Shown here: piece by piece, positions 34,970-44,306 of the stretch
Layout: every line of letters begins with the position of its first letter
Position numbering within the stretch: position 1 is the stretch's first letter
Assembly (NCBI RefSeq): GCF_021800405.1
Contig: NZ_CP084550.1
Coordinates: 868,001-932,000 of the forward strand
Direction of reading: 5' to 3'
DNA from: Arthrobacter sp. FW306-07-I
Lineage (GTDB): Bacteria; Actinomycetota; Actinomycetes; Actinomycetales; Micrococcaceae
Length of the DNA stretch: 64,000 nt
Made by a program: the position numbers and the translations under genes
Notes under the pieces: generated by a model
Told to the model about the DNA's origin: nothing
What the model saw: the letters and a program-made list of their open reading frames with translations, nothing else
Database searches by the model: none

Positions 34970-36691
34970 ATGACAAAGATATTTGACGATCCAGCGCAGT
35001 TCGCAGACGAAGCCCTCGACGGTTTCGTCGCCGCCAACCGCCAGTACGTGGCCCGCGTTGACGGCGGCGTGGTCCGCTCCACCGAATCACCCGATGGCCA
35101 GGTGGCACTGGTCATCGGCGGCGGATCGGGCCACTACCCGGCCTTCGCCGGTCTGGTGGGCGCCGGGCTCGCTGCCGGGAGTGCCTGCGGCAACATGTTC
35201 GCTTCCCCCTCAGCGGGGCAGGTGTACCGCGTTGCCAAGGCATCCCAGACTGGCGGCGGCGTCCTGCTCAGCTACGGCAACTACGCCGGCGATGTGCTCC
35301 ACTTCGGGCAGGCGCAGGACAAGCTGAACGCCGAGGGCATCGAAACCCGGACCGTCCTGGTCACCGATGATATTGCCAGCGCTCCGCTGGAAGAGATCGG
35401 CAAGCGCCGAGGCATCGCCGGCGACCTCACGGTCTTCAAGGTGGCCGGGGCGGCAGCGGAGGCCGGCCTGGACCTGGACGAGGTGGAGCGGCTCGCCATC
35501 AAGGCCAACCACCACACCCGCTCGTTGGGAGTTGCCTTCGCCGGCTGCACCCTCCCCGGCGCAGGTGAGCCCCTGTTCACGGTGCCGGAGGGCATGATGT
35601 CCGTGGGGCTCGGTATCCACGGCGAACCCGGGATCTCCGAGCAGCCCCTGCCCAGCGCCAGCGAGCTTGCGCAGCTGCTGGTGGACGGGCTGCTGAAGGA
35701 CAAGCCGGAAACCGCGGGCCGGCGTGTGGTGCCCATCCTCAACGGCCTGGGCACGGTGAAGTACGACGAACTGTTCCTGCTGTTCGGCAAGATCGAGGCA
35801 CTGCTCACCGAGGCCGGGCTGGAGATCGTGGAGCCCGAATGCGGTGAACTGGTGACCAGCCTGGACATGTCCGGCCTGTCCCTGACGCTGTTCTGGCTGG
35901 ACGGGGAACTGGAAAAGTTCTGGTCCGCGCCGGCTGACACCCCCGCCTTCCGCAAGGGCAACCTGGCTCCCCGGCGTGCACGGTCCGTGGAGTCCCTTGA
36001 GGAGGCCGGAACCGAGCCGACGCTGGCTGCCACCCCCGCGTCAACTGCCCTGGCCGCCACGGCACTGGACGCGCTGAAGGAAGCCCAGGCCGTCGTCGTC
36101 GAACACGAAGAGGCGTTGGGCAAGCTGGACGCCATCGCCGGGGACGGTGACCACGGCATTGGCATGCGCCGCGGTGTTGATGCCGCCGTTGCCGCGGCCG
36201 AAAAGTCGCACGCTGCCGGCGCAGGGCTCGAGGAACTCCTCGCGGCGGCGGGGGAGCAGTGGGCAGAACGCGCGGGAGGCACCTCCGGGGCCCTCTGGGG
36301 CGCCGCCGTCACCGCCGTCGGAAAGACCCTTGGCAGCAAGGACTCCTACACTGCCGCCGACGCAGCGGCGGCCGTCAACGCCCTCCGCGACGCCATCATC
36401 ACCCTGGGCAAGGCGGAAGCGGGGGACAAGACCATGGTGGACGCGCTGCTTCCGTTCGCCGAAACGTTCAGCAAGGCAATTGACGACGGCGGCAGCCTGG
36501 CTGCCAGCCTTCGCACAGCAGCGGAGGCGGCGGCAAAGGCCGCTGACGCAACTGCAGAGCTCAGCCCGAAAAAGGGCCGGGCCCGGCCGCTGGCGGAAAA
36601 GAGCCTGGGCCACCCGGACCCAGGAGCCGTGTCCTTCGGACTCATCGCCCGCAGGGTGGCCGACTACGCCGCCACCATCGAAAGCTCCTAA
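34970..36691 (+). CDS. Fused DhaK-DhaL ATP-dependent kinase, dihydroxyacetone/erythrulose type
   Basis: A 573-residue protein. The DhaK part (1-330) has [10 protein letters not shown] (about 45-54; classical DhaK has GGGSGHEP), [10 protein letters not shown] with the substrate Asp, and LGIHGEPGI with the His that holds the ketose covalently. The DhaL part (about 360-573) has [22 protein letters not shown] and [12 protein letters not shown], which bind ATP-Mg2+. Single-chain kinases of this type phosphorylate dihydroxyacetone or L-/D-erythrulose. The flanking RpiB-like and TIM-like genes favour a four-carbon ketose. The ATG at 34970 follows CGAGGAATC. Confidence 0.85.
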   Translation: MTKIFDDPAQFADEALDGFVAANRQYVARVDGGVVRSTESPDGQVALVIGGGSGHYPAFAGLVGAGLAAGSACGNMFASPSAGQVYRVAKASQTGGGVLLSYGNYAGDVLHFGQAQDKLNAEGIETRTVLVTDDIASAPLEEIGKRRGIAGDLTVFKVAGAAAEAGLDLDEVERLAIKANHHTRSLGVAFAGCTLPGAGEPLFTVPEGMMSVGLGIHGEPGISEQPLPSASELAQLLVDGLLKDKPETAGRRVVPILNGLGTVKYDELFLLFGKIEALLTEAGLEIVEPECGELVTSLDMSGLSLTLFWLDGELEKFWSAPADTPAFRKGNLAPRRARSVESLEEAGTEPTLAATPASTALAATALDALKEAQAVVVEHEEALGKLDAIAGDGDHGIGMRRGVDAAVAAAEKSHAAGAGLEELLAAAGEQWAERAGGTSGALWGAAVTAVGKTLGSKDSYTAADAAAAVNALRDAIITLGKAEAGDKTMVDALLPFAETFSKAIDDGGSLAASLRTAAEAAAKAADATAELSPKKGRARPLAEKSLGHPDPGAVSFGLIARRVADYAATIESS

Positions 36692-36701
36692 GGAGAACAT
36701 C

Positions 36702-37196
36702 ATGACCGAGAACACCCAGCCAGGCTGGCGCATCGTCGTCGGCAACGACGAAGCCGGCGTGGAATACAAGAACGCCCTGCGCGAACTGCTGGAGGCGGAC
36801 CCCCGCGTTGCCTCGGTAGAGGATGTGGGAGTGGCATCCAACGATGCCACCGCGTACCCCCACCTGGCCGTCGCCGCCGCCCGCAAGGTGGCCGCCGGCG
36901 AAGCGGACCGCGCCCTCCTGATCTGCGGCACCGGCCTGGGCGTCGCTATTTCTGCCAACAAAGTACCGGGCATCCGCGCGGTCACCGCCCACGACAGCTA
37001 CTCGGTGGAACGCTCCGTACTGTCCAACAACGCCCAGGTTCTGACCATGGGCCAGCGCGTCATCGGCTTGGAGCTCGCCAAGAAACTTGTGGGCGAGTGG
37101 CTGGACTACCGCTTCGACGAAAACTCCGCATCCGCGGCAAAAGTAGACGCCATCTCCTCCTACGAGGACGCGTCGGAAGGACTTGAGGACAAATGA
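36702..37196 (+). CDS. RpiB/LacAB-like sugar phosphate isomerase
   Basis: A 164-residue protein with the RpiB active-site Cys in [15 protein letters not shown] (about 73-87) and the downstream [17 protein letters not shown] segment typical of the fold. Members interconvert ribose-5-P/ribulose-5-P, allose-6-P, galactose-6-P or, as DerI/EryI, D-erythrulose-4-P/D-erythrose-4-P. Next to a DhaK-type kinase and a TIM-like isomerase the last reaction fits best, but this is inference. AGGAG lies just before the ATG (36702), 10 bases after the kinase stop; its stop overlaps the next start (ATGA). Confidence 0.85.
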   Translation: MTENTQPGWRIVVGNDEAGVEYKNALRELLEADPRVASVEDVGVASNDATAYPHLAVAAARKVAAGEADRALLICGTGLGVAISANKVPGIRAVTAHDSYSVERSVLSNNAQVLTMGQRVIGLELAKKLVGEWLDYRFDENSASAAKVDAISSYEDASEGLEDK

Positions 37197-38146
37197 GCAC
37201 CCGTAACATCGCCGTCGTTGGCTCAGGCTACATGGGCGGCGGTATCGCCCAGGTCCTGGCACTCGCAGGAGCCCGCGTCGCGCTGGCCGACGTCTCCGCC
37301 GAGATCGCCCAGAGCAACTACGAGCGGCTGCTGAAGGAATCCGACGAGTTCGTCGCCGCAGGCCTCTTCCCGGCCAACGCCACGGACCTGCTCAAGGAAA
37401 ACCTCTGGGCCGCCAAGGACATCGAGGAAGCAGTGGCCGGCGCTGAGTACATCGAGGAGGCCGTGCCCGAAGTCCTCGAAATCAAGCACGCCACCCTGAG
37501 CCGGATCAGCGCCGCAGCGCGCCCCGACGCCATCATCGGTTCCAACACCTCCACCATCTCCATCGCCAAACTGGCCGAGGTAGTGGAAAACCCGGAGCGG
37601 TTCCTGGGCGTCCACTTCTCCAACCCGGCACCGTTCATCCCCGGCGTGGAAGTCATCCCGCACGAAGGAACCTCCGAGGCCACCGTCCAGGCCGCGCGCA
37701 CCATCGTGGGGGAGACCGGCAAGGAAACCGCCACCGTCAAGGACGTCACCGGCTTCGTGCTGAACCGGCTCCAGTACGCCCTCTTCCACGAGGCCGCGCA
37801 GGTGGTGGAGGAAGGCATCGCCAGCGCGGAGGACGTGGACACCCTGGTTCGTACCACCTTCGGTTTCCGGCTGCCCTTCTTCGGCCCCTTCGCCATCGCC
37901 GACATGGCAGGGCTGGATGTCTACGCCTTCTGCTACAAGTCGCTGCAGACCGGCTTCCCGGAGCGGTTCGCCACCCCGAAGATCCTGCAGGAAAAGGTCG
38001 ACGCCGGCCAGCTCGGCACCAAGACCGGCTCCGGCTTCCTTGACGTCCCCGCAGACCGCACCGCAGCCCTGGTTGCCTACCGGAACAAGGCGTACGTCGC
38101 CATGCAGAAGCTCATCGAGGAACTGGGCCCGGCCCCGCTGTCCTGA
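37193..38146 (+). CDS. 3-hydroxyacyl-CoA dehydrogenase-like NAD-dependent dehydrogenase
   Basis: A 317-residue protein. [19 protein letters not shown] (about 8-26) binds NAD, followed by VALADVSAE with an Asp for [34 protein letters not shown] and the C-terminal [17 protein letters not shown] follow the 3HCDH pattern. No acyl-CoA genes are nearby. Family members without CoA substrates include L-gulonate 3-dehydrogenase and carnitine dehydrogenase, so a sugar-acid or polyol oxidation is likelier here. It overlaps the RpiB-like gene by 4 bases, a strong sign of shared pathway. Confidence 0.8.
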   Translation: MSTRNIAVVGSGYMGGGIAQVLALAGARVALADVSAEIAQSNYERLLKESDEFVAAGLFPANATDLLKENLWAAKDIEEAVAGAEYIEEAVPEVLEIKHATLSRISAAARPDAIIGSNTSTISIAKLAEVVENPERFLGVHFSNPAPFIPGVEVIPHEGTSEATVQAARTIVGETGKETATVKDVTGFVLNRLQYALFHEAAQVVEEGIASAEDVDTLVRTTFGFRLPFFGPFAIADMAGLDVYAFCYKSLQTGFPERFATPKILQEKVDAGQLGTKTGSGFLDVPADRTAALVAYRNKAYVAMQKLIEELGPAPLS

Positions 38147-38202
38147 GTTTTGCGGACTAGCGCTTTCCGGGACCAAAACCACCCCTTTAGAAGGAACACT
38201 TC

Positions 38203-38970
38203 ATGACAGCATTTCCCGCAGACCGCACGGTGATCGTCACCGGCGCCGTCTCCGAGCGCGGCATCGGCCGTGCCACCGCCGACTACCTGGCCGAGCGCGG
38301 CTGGAACATCGGCGTGATCGACCTCGATGACGCGGCCTGCAAAGCGGTGGCCAAGGAACTGGCGGAAAAGCACGGCGTCAAAGCCCATGGCGCCGGCGCA
38401 AACATTGCCGACGAAGCATGGGTCCGGGCCGCGATCGACGAGATCGAAGCGGAACTGCCGCAGCTGGTGGCGCTGGCCAACATCGCAGGCGTCAGCTCCC
38501 CGGTGCCCTACCTCGAACTCGACGGCGCCGAGTGGGACCGCGTCATCAACATCAACCTGAACGGTGTCCACTACGCCACCCGCCGGGCCGCCGAGTCGAT
38601 GGTCAAGAACCGGCTGGGACGGATTGTCAACATCTCCTCGGTCTCCGCCCAGCGCGGCGGCGGAACCTTCAGCAAGACCCCGTACTCGGTGGCGAAGGCC
38701 GGCGTCATCGGCCTGACCCGTGCCACCGCCCGGGAACTGGGGGAGTACGACATCACGGTCAACGCCATTTCACCGGGCCCGATTGACACCGACATCATGG
38801 GCGGCACTCTCAGTGAGGAACGCAAGGATGAGTTGGTCAAGGACCTGGTGGTGAACCGGGTGGGCAGCCCCCGCGACGTGGCGGCAGCCATCTCCTTCCT
38901 GATCGGCGAAGACTCAGGCTACATCTCCGGCCAGACACTGAACGTCGACGGCGGACTCTACATGCACTAA
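38203..38970 (+). CDS. Short-chain dehydrogenase/reductase (second paralogue)
   Basis: A 255-residue classical SDR: TGAVSERGIGRATADYL (about 14-30) for NAD(P), NIAG (about 96), then Ser in NISSVSAQRGGG (about 144) and YSVAKAG (about 160). The C-terminal region NAISPGPIDTDIMGGTLSEE matches the SDR at 32210 closely. In tetritol pathways an SDR oxidises threitol or erythritol to erythrulose, which would feed the DhaK-type kinase. Which of the two SDRs does this is open. AGAAGGAAC precedes the ATG. Confidence 0.85.
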   Translation: MTAFPADRTVIVTGAVSERGIGRATADYLAERGWNIGVIDLDDAACKAVAKELAEKHGVKAHGAGANIADEAWVRAAIDEIEAELPQLVALANIAGVSSPVPYLELDGAEWDRVININLNGVHYATRRAAESMVKNRLGRIVNISSVSAQRGGGTFSKTPYSVAKAGVIGLTRATARELGEYDITVNAISPGPIDTDIMGGTLSEERKDELVKDLVVNRVGSPRDVAAAISFLIGEDSGYISGQTLNVDGGLYMH

Positions 38971-39074
38971 CGGCGCGCCTTCCCGGCCAAATTGAAAGGC
39001 CGGGCGCCACCCACTAAGCCAGCGGGCCGCCGGCCCCCTGGTACCACCAACATCACCACTCGAAGGAGAGTGTT

Positions 39075-40421
39075 GTGTCCGAAACCACCGCAACATCCAA
39101 GGAGCTTCTGGCCCGTCCGGTCCTGAAGTCCGCGATCTTCAAGGCAGCCCGCCGGCTCATGCCGATGCTGGTCATCCTGTACGTCGTTTCGTTCCTGGAC
39201 CGCACCAACGTCGGCTTTGCCGAGGCGGCGCTGGGAGCTGACAAGGGAGTGTCCGCCGCGGCCTTCGCCCTGGGCGCCGGCATCTTCTTCATTGGCTATG
39301 CGATCTTCGAGATTCCCAGCAACCTGCTGCTCAAGAGGGTCGGCGCCAAGATCTGGCTGGCCCGCATCGCCATCACCTGGGGCATCGTCTCCGCCTGCTT
39401 CGCCTTTGTACAGGGCGAGACGTCCTTCGTGATCCTGCGTTTCCTCCTGGGCGTGACCGAAGCCGGGCTGTTCCCCGGCGTGATCATGTACCTTGCCGAA
39501 TGGTTCCCCAACAAGGTGCGCGTCCAGATGTTCGCCATCTTCTACCTGGCCCAGCCGTTCTCGCAGATGATCGGCAACCCGCTGTCGGGCTGGCTGATCA
39601 ACATCGGTGACCAGGTGCCCGGCCTGCGCGGCTGGCAGGTCATGTTCTTCGTTGAAGGCATGCTGGCCGTCCTGGCAGGCATCGCAGCCTTCTTCTTCCT
39701 GATCAATGGTCCGGAAAAGGCGAAGTTCCTCAGCAGCGATGAGAAGTACGCGCTGAAGGAAGTCATGGCCCTTGAGGACAACATCAAGGATGAGCACGGT
39801 CCGCGCGGCATCCTCGCTGCCATGCGCAACGGCCGCGTCTGGTACTTCACCGTGATCTACTTCTGCCTGCAGGTCGCCGTGTATGGCGTGACGTTCTTCC
39901 TGCCCCAGCAGGTGTCTTCCCTCACCGGGCAGAAGGTGGGGCTCGCCGTCGGCCTGTTGATTGCCGTTCCGTGGTTCTTCGGCATCTTCTCCTGCTACTT
40001 CATCGGCAAGGCCGCGGATACCGTAGCCAAGCGCCGGAAGTTCGGCACCATCCTTTTCATCTCCACCGGCCTGTGCATCTTCGGGTCGGCCTGGGCGGGG
40101 ACCAACCACCAGCCGGTGCTGGGCATGATCTTCATAACCCTGGCTGTCTGCAGCTTCCTGGCCGTGGGTCCCGTGGTCTGGTCCTATCCCACCGCGTTCC
40201 TCGCGGGTTCAGCTGCTGCCGCCGGCATCGGCCTGATCAACTCCCTGGGCAACCTGGGCGGCTTCGTGGCGCCGATCCTCCGGACTGCCGTCAACGAGGC
40301 GACCCAATCGCCCACCGGCTCCATGGGCGTCTATGCCCTGGGTGTCCTGCCATTCGTCGCGGCGGCGATGATGTTCGCCACCCGGCGCTTCAAGAACAAG
40401 GCCGACGACCTGCTCGACTGA
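39075..40421 (+). CDS. MFS transporter, anion:cation symporter-like (second of two)
   Basis: A 448-residue, twelve-helix transporter with the ACS signature split over about residues 30-55 (RRLMPMLVILYVVSFLDR, then TNVGFAEAAL). The GTG at 39075 has AAGGAGAG upstream. The central loop includes SSDEKYALKEVMALED. It resembles the transporter at 30851 along the full length, so the two GntR-controlled modules each own an importer of the same kind. The likely substrate is the polyol or sugar acid that the operon degrades. Confidence 0.85.
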   Translation: MSETTATSKELLARPVLKSAIFKAARRLMPMLVILYVVSFLDRTNVGFAEAALGADKGVSAAAFALGAGIFFIGYAIFEIPSNLLLKRVGAKIWLARIAITWGIVSACFAFVQGETSFVILRFLLGVTEAGLFPGVIMYLAEWFPNKVRVQMFAIFYLAQPFSQMIGNPLSGWLINIGDQVPGLRGWQVMFFVEGMLAVLAGIAAFFFLINGPEKAKFLSSDEKYALKEVMALEDNIKDEHGPRGILAAMRNGRVWYFTVIYFCLQVAVYGVTFFLPQQVSSLTGQKVGLAVGLLIAVPWFFGIFSCYFIGKAADTVAKRRKFGTILFISTGLCIFGSAWAGTNHQPVLGMIFITLAVCSFLAVGPVVWSYPTAFLAGSAAAAGIGLINSLGNLGGFVAPILRTAVNEATQSPTGSMGVYALGVLPFVAAAMMFATRRFKNKADDLLD

Positions 40422-40449
40422 GCGGGCCCACCATCAACGCAAGGAATCC

Positions 40450-41226
<777 letters not shown>

Positions 41227-41248
41227 GACCCGCAACTAAGGCCGCGGC

Positions 41249-41734
41249 TCAGACCCGCGCCCCCGCCAGTAATTCCTCAAGCCGCTCATAGCCCTCGCTG
41301 AGGCCGCCCTCCATGCCGGACTGTGCCATGCCGTCGCGCGCCTCCTGGCTGGGGTACACCGAGTGCCCCCGCAACCGCGTGCGTCCGTTGCCCAGGTCCT
41401 CGAAGGTCATGAACTCCAGGCTCACCACGTCCGGGTACCCGCCGAACTCGAAGGTCTGCAGGGCAAACTCGTTTTCGCGGACCGTGTGGAAGATGCCGCG
41501 GAACTCGTAGGGCACCCCGTCAGGGCCGGTGTGGATGTATCGGTAACTCCCGCCGGTGCGGAAATCGTAATGGTCGATCTCCATTTTCATGCCCCGCGGG
41601 CCCAGCCACTGGACAATCAGGTCCGGCTCTTTGTGCGCACGGAACACATCCGCCACCGGGAAATCGAACTCGCGCTCGTAATCGATGAAGGGGACGCCCT
41701 CAGGAACGCTGAGTTTCAGGGAATTGCTCATCAT
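41249..41734 (-). CDS. SRPBCC/AHSA1-type lipid- or ligand-binding domain protein
   Basis: A 161-residue START-like protein: FPVADVFRAHKEPDLIVQWLG near the N-terminus is the AHSA1 signature, and ending helices include EARDGMAQSGMEGGL. Its start overlaps the stop of the ArsR gene (ATGA), and ArsR-SRPBCC pairs are common, in which the SRPBCC protein is thought to bind a small hydrophobic ligand. Function unknown. It converges with the end of the tetrose-type operon. Confidence 0.82.
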   Translation of the reverse strand: MMSNSLKLSVPEGVPFIDYEREFDFPVADVFRAHKEPDLIVQWLGPRGMKMEIDHYDFRTGGSYRYIHTGPDGVPYEFRGIFHTVRENEFALQTFEFGGYPDVVSLEFMTFEDLGNGRTRLRGHSVYPSQEARDGMAQSGMEGGLSEGYERLEELLAGARV

Positions 41735-42090
41735 GACTCCTTGGAGGATTGGCCGCCGCTTGCCGCAGCGTGTTCTTTCAGCACCGCGTCGAGGTTGCGG
41801 AACTGCCCTTCGCGGACCAACCGGTACTGGTCAATCCACGCGGTAAGCGCCTCAAGCCGCGCGGGGTTCAGGTGCACGGGCCGGCGCTGGGCATCCCTGC
41901 TTCGGGTCACCAGCTGCGCCTGCTCGAGTACCTGGATGTGCTTCGAGACTGCCTGTTTGGAAATCTCGAACGGTTCCGCCAGTTCGTTGACGGTGGCGGG
42001 ACCTCTGCTCAGCCGGGCAATGATGCTGCGCCGGACGGGATCGGCCAGGGCCAGGAAAGCCGTGTCCAAAGCCGCGTCGTCGGAGATCAT
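41731..42090 (-). CDS. ArsR-family regulator
   Basis: A 119-residue winged-helix protein: FLALADPVRRSIIARLSRGP and VNELAEPFEISKQAVSKHIQ (about 14-58) are typical of the autorepressor type that pairs with SRPBCC genes. No Cys metal-binding box (ELCVCDL) is present, so it is not an arsenic or metal sensor of the standard type. Two palindromic GGTTG/CAACC sites lie 20-50 bases upstream, where it would repress its own operon. Confidence 0.85.
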   Translation of the reverse strand: MISDDAALDTAFLALADPVRRSIIARLSRGPATVNELAEPFEISKQAVSKHIQVLEQAQLVTRSRDAQRRPVHLNPARLEALTAWIDQYRLVREGQFRNLDAVLKEHAAASGGQSSKES

Positions 42091-42106
42091 GTCCAGCCTT
42101 TCGAGT

Positions 42107-42141
42107 AATCAACCTGGTTGTTTATCAACCTATCGGTTGAT
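42107..42141 (-). promoter_or_regulatory. Two ArsR-type operators upstream of the arsR-SRPBCC pair
   Basis: CAACCTGGTTG (42110-42120) and ATCAACC-TATC-GGTTGAT (42124-42141) are perfect dyads built from the same CAACC/GGTTG half-sites, placed just before the ArsR start at 42090. Confidence 0.65.
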
Positions 42142-42210
42142 TAACGATACGTCCGCTGCAGTAGCCGCGCAAGAGTCGAGGGGAAAGCCTTGCGAGCCTG
42201 CCGCGTAAGT

Positions 42211-42241
42211 ATGTCAGTACAAACCTTTGACAGGACATTAG
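42211..42241 (+). promoter_or_regulatory. Candidate iol operator and -35 region before iolC
   Basis: ATGTC (42211-42215) and GACAT (42234-42238) form spaced half-sites. TTGACA (42227-42232) could be a -35 element and is part of TTGACAGGACATTAG (42227-42241). Almost the same sequence (TTGATAGGACATAG) occurs upstream of the GntR-iolB unit. I could not place a firm -10. Confidence 0.5.
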
Positions 42242-42343
42242 ATCTGGGGCAAAGTAATGGCTGTGGCCCACACCACGCCGGCAAGCCCGGAAGTCCCGCC
42301 CGCAAGGGGCCGACGTTCCACACCAGAAAGGTCAACGATTCCC

Positions 42344-43369
42344 GTGACCCACGAGCTTCTTACGATCGGGCGCATCAGCGTTGATATCTACCCGAACGAC
42401 ATCGGGGTTGGCCTGGAGGATGTCAATTCCTTCGGCAAGTACCTGGGCGGTTCACCGTCGAACGTCGCTGTTGCCGCCGCCCGCCACGGCCGCCGGACCG
42501 GTGTGATCACCCGGACCGGGGATGACCCGTTCGGTGAATACCTGCACCGCGAGCTGCGCAAGTTCAACGTCGACGACACCTTTGTCACACCCGTCAAGGA
42601 CTGGCCCACGGCCGTGACGTTCTGCGCGATCAAACCGGCAACGGACGAGTTCCCGCTGTACTTCTACGGCCGGTTCCCCACGGCTCCGGACCTGCAGATC
42701 AGGGCCGAGGAGCTGGACCTTGATGCCATCCGCCAGGCGGGGATTTTCTGGTCCACGGTCACGGGTCTGTGCCAGGAGCCCAGCCGCAGCGCGCACCTTG
42801 CCGCCCATGAGGCCCGTCCCCGTACCGGCCTGGCCGAGGGGCAGTTCACTATCCTGGACCTGGACTACCGGCCGATGTTCTGGGCCTCGGAGGAAGAGGC
42901 CCGTGCCGAGGTGGCCAAGGTCCTGCCGCACGTGACTGTTGCCATCGGCAATGACAAGGAATGCGCCGTGGCCGTGGGTGAGGGAACCCCTGATGAGCAG
43001 GCGGACCGTTTGCTGGCCGCCGGCGTGGAGATCGCCGTCGTCAAGCTCGGCCCCGAAGGCGTGATGGCCAAGACCCGCACCGAACGTGCGGTCTCCGCCC
43101 CCGTCCCGGTGGAGACGCTGAACGGCCTGGGTGCCGGCGACTCCTTCGGCGGCGCCTTTGTCCACGGGCTGCTGTCCGGCTGGCCGCTGGCCCAGGTCCT
43201 GGACTACGCAAATGCCGCTGGGGCGATCGTTGCCTCGCGGTTGTCCTGCGCTGATGCGATGCCGACGCCGGAGGAAGTCACCTCGCTGCTGGCCGAACGC
43301 GGCCGCGATGTCCCTGCTACTGCTCCGGGCACTGTTACCCAGCTTGCCACCGAAGGAGCAGCACTGTGA
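42344..43369 (+). CDS. iolC: 5-dehydro-2-deoxygluconokinase
   Basis: A 341-residue PfkB-type kinase. The start VTHELLTIGRISVDIYP, the glycine pair in KYLGGSPSNVAVAAARHG and the C-terminal LNGLGAGDSFGGAFVHGLL (catalytic Asp) identify the family; the order and neighbours identify IolC, which phosphorylates 2-deoxy-5-keto-gluconate in inositol catabolism. I chose the GTG at 42344 because AGAAAGG lies upstream and homology begins there; the frame is open to an ATG at 42257. Its stop overlaps the next gene's GTG. Confidence 0.92.
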   Translation: MTHELLTIGRISVDIYPNDIGVGLEDVNSFGKYLGGSPSNVAVAAARHGRRTGVITRTGDDPFGEYLHRELRKFNVDDTFVTPVKDWPTAVTFCAIKPATDEFPLYFYGRFPTAPDLQIRAEELDLDAIRQAGIFWSTVTGLCQEPSRSAHLAAHEARPRTGLAEGQFTILDLDYRPMFWASEEEARAEVAKVLPHVTVAIGNDKECAVAVGEGTPDEQADRLLAAGVEIAVVKLGPEGVMAKTRTERAVSAPVPVETLNGLGAGDSFGGAFVHGLLSGWPLAQVLDYANAAGAIVASRLSCADAMPTPEEVTSLLAERGRDVPATAPGTVTQLATEGAAL

Positions 43370-44301
43370 CGCTCACGCCCCTAACCCCTGACAGTGCCCT
43401 GAACGACGATCCGCGCCGCTACGAGCACCTAAGCACCATCCGCCTGGAAGATCCGGATGCTGTGGCCCGGGCTGCCAAGTCCCGCCGCCGCCACCCCGGC
43501 CTCAAGGCCGGTCGGCAGAACTTCATCGTTGCCGCAGACCACCCTGCCCGCGGCGCCCTGGCGGTCGGCAACGACCCGGTGGCCATGGCTGACCGCCGCC
43601 AGTTGCTGGACCGTTTGCAGATGGCGCTGGCCAACCCCGCCGTCGATGGTGTCCTGGCCTCCCCGGACATTATGGATGACCTGCTGCTCCTGGGTGCCCT
43701 GGACGGCAAGCTGGTGTTCGGTTCGATGAACCGCGGTGGCCTGGCCGGGCTGGTCAACGAGTTCGATGACCGGTTCACCGGGCACACCGCCGCCGCCCTT
43801 GAGGCCCTGGGCGCGGACGGCGGGAAGATGCTCACCCGCATCTGCCTGGGCGACCCCGACACCGTGGTGACCCTGGAGGCGACCGCCAAGGCCATCGATT
43901 CCCTGGCCGAGCGGAAGCTGATTGCCATGGTGGAACCGTTCCTGTCCGTCCGGGAGAACGGCCGGGTTCGCAACGACCTGTCGACCAATGCGGTGATCAA
44001 GTCCATCGCGATCGCAGAGGGCCTGGGTTCCACCAGCGCGTATACCTGGATGAAGCTTCCGGTGGTGGCTGAGATGGAACGCGTCATGGCCGCCACCACC
44101 ATGCCCACCGTCCTGCTGGGCGGAGACCCGGACGGGTCCCAAGACGAGGTCTTTGCGTCCTGGCAGGCAGCCCTTACCCTGCCCGGCGTGCAGGGCCTCA
44201 CGGTTGGCCGGACCCTGCTCTACCCCGCCGACGGGGACGTCGCGGGCGCCGTCGCCACGGCCGCTTCCCTCCTTCACCACACCGCAGAAGCATCGGAGTA
44301 A
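43366..44301 (+). CDS. Cgl0158 family (beta/alpha)8 barrel, candidate inositol-pathway aldolase
   Basis: A 311-residue barrel protein of the family named after C. glutamicum Cgl0158, which sits in the inositol cluster there too. AYTWMKLPVVAEME near residue 226 has a Lys placed like the Schiff-base Lys of class I aldolases, preceded by an ATAKAIDSLAERKLIAMVEP strand-helix unit. No other gene in this locus can split 2-deoxy-5-keto-gluconate-6-P to DHAP and malonate semialdehyde (the IolJ step), so this protein is the best candidate. It overlaps iolC (GTGA). Confidence 0.8.
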   Translation: MTLTPLTPDSALNDDPRRYEHLSTIRLEDPDAVARAAKSRRRHPGLKAGRQNFIVAADHPARGALAVGNDPVAMADRRQLLDRLQMALANPAVDGVLASPDIMDDLLLLGALDGKLVFGSMNRGGLAGLVNEFDDRFTGHTAAALEALGADGGKMLTRICLGDPDTVVTLEATAKAIDSLAERKLIAMVEPFLSVRENGRVRNDLSTNAVIKSIAIAEGLGSTSAYTWMKLPVVAEMERVMAATTMPTVLLGGDPDGSQDEVFASWQAALTLPGVQGLTVGRTLLYPADGDVAGAVATAASLLHHTAEASE

Positions 44302-44306
44302 CTCCC

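Noticed and set aside
42257..42343. iolC start at the upstream ATG 42257
   Set aside because: The added 29 residues are Pro/Arg-rich without homology; the GTG at 42344 has AGAAAGG upstream and begins at the conserved kinase sequence.
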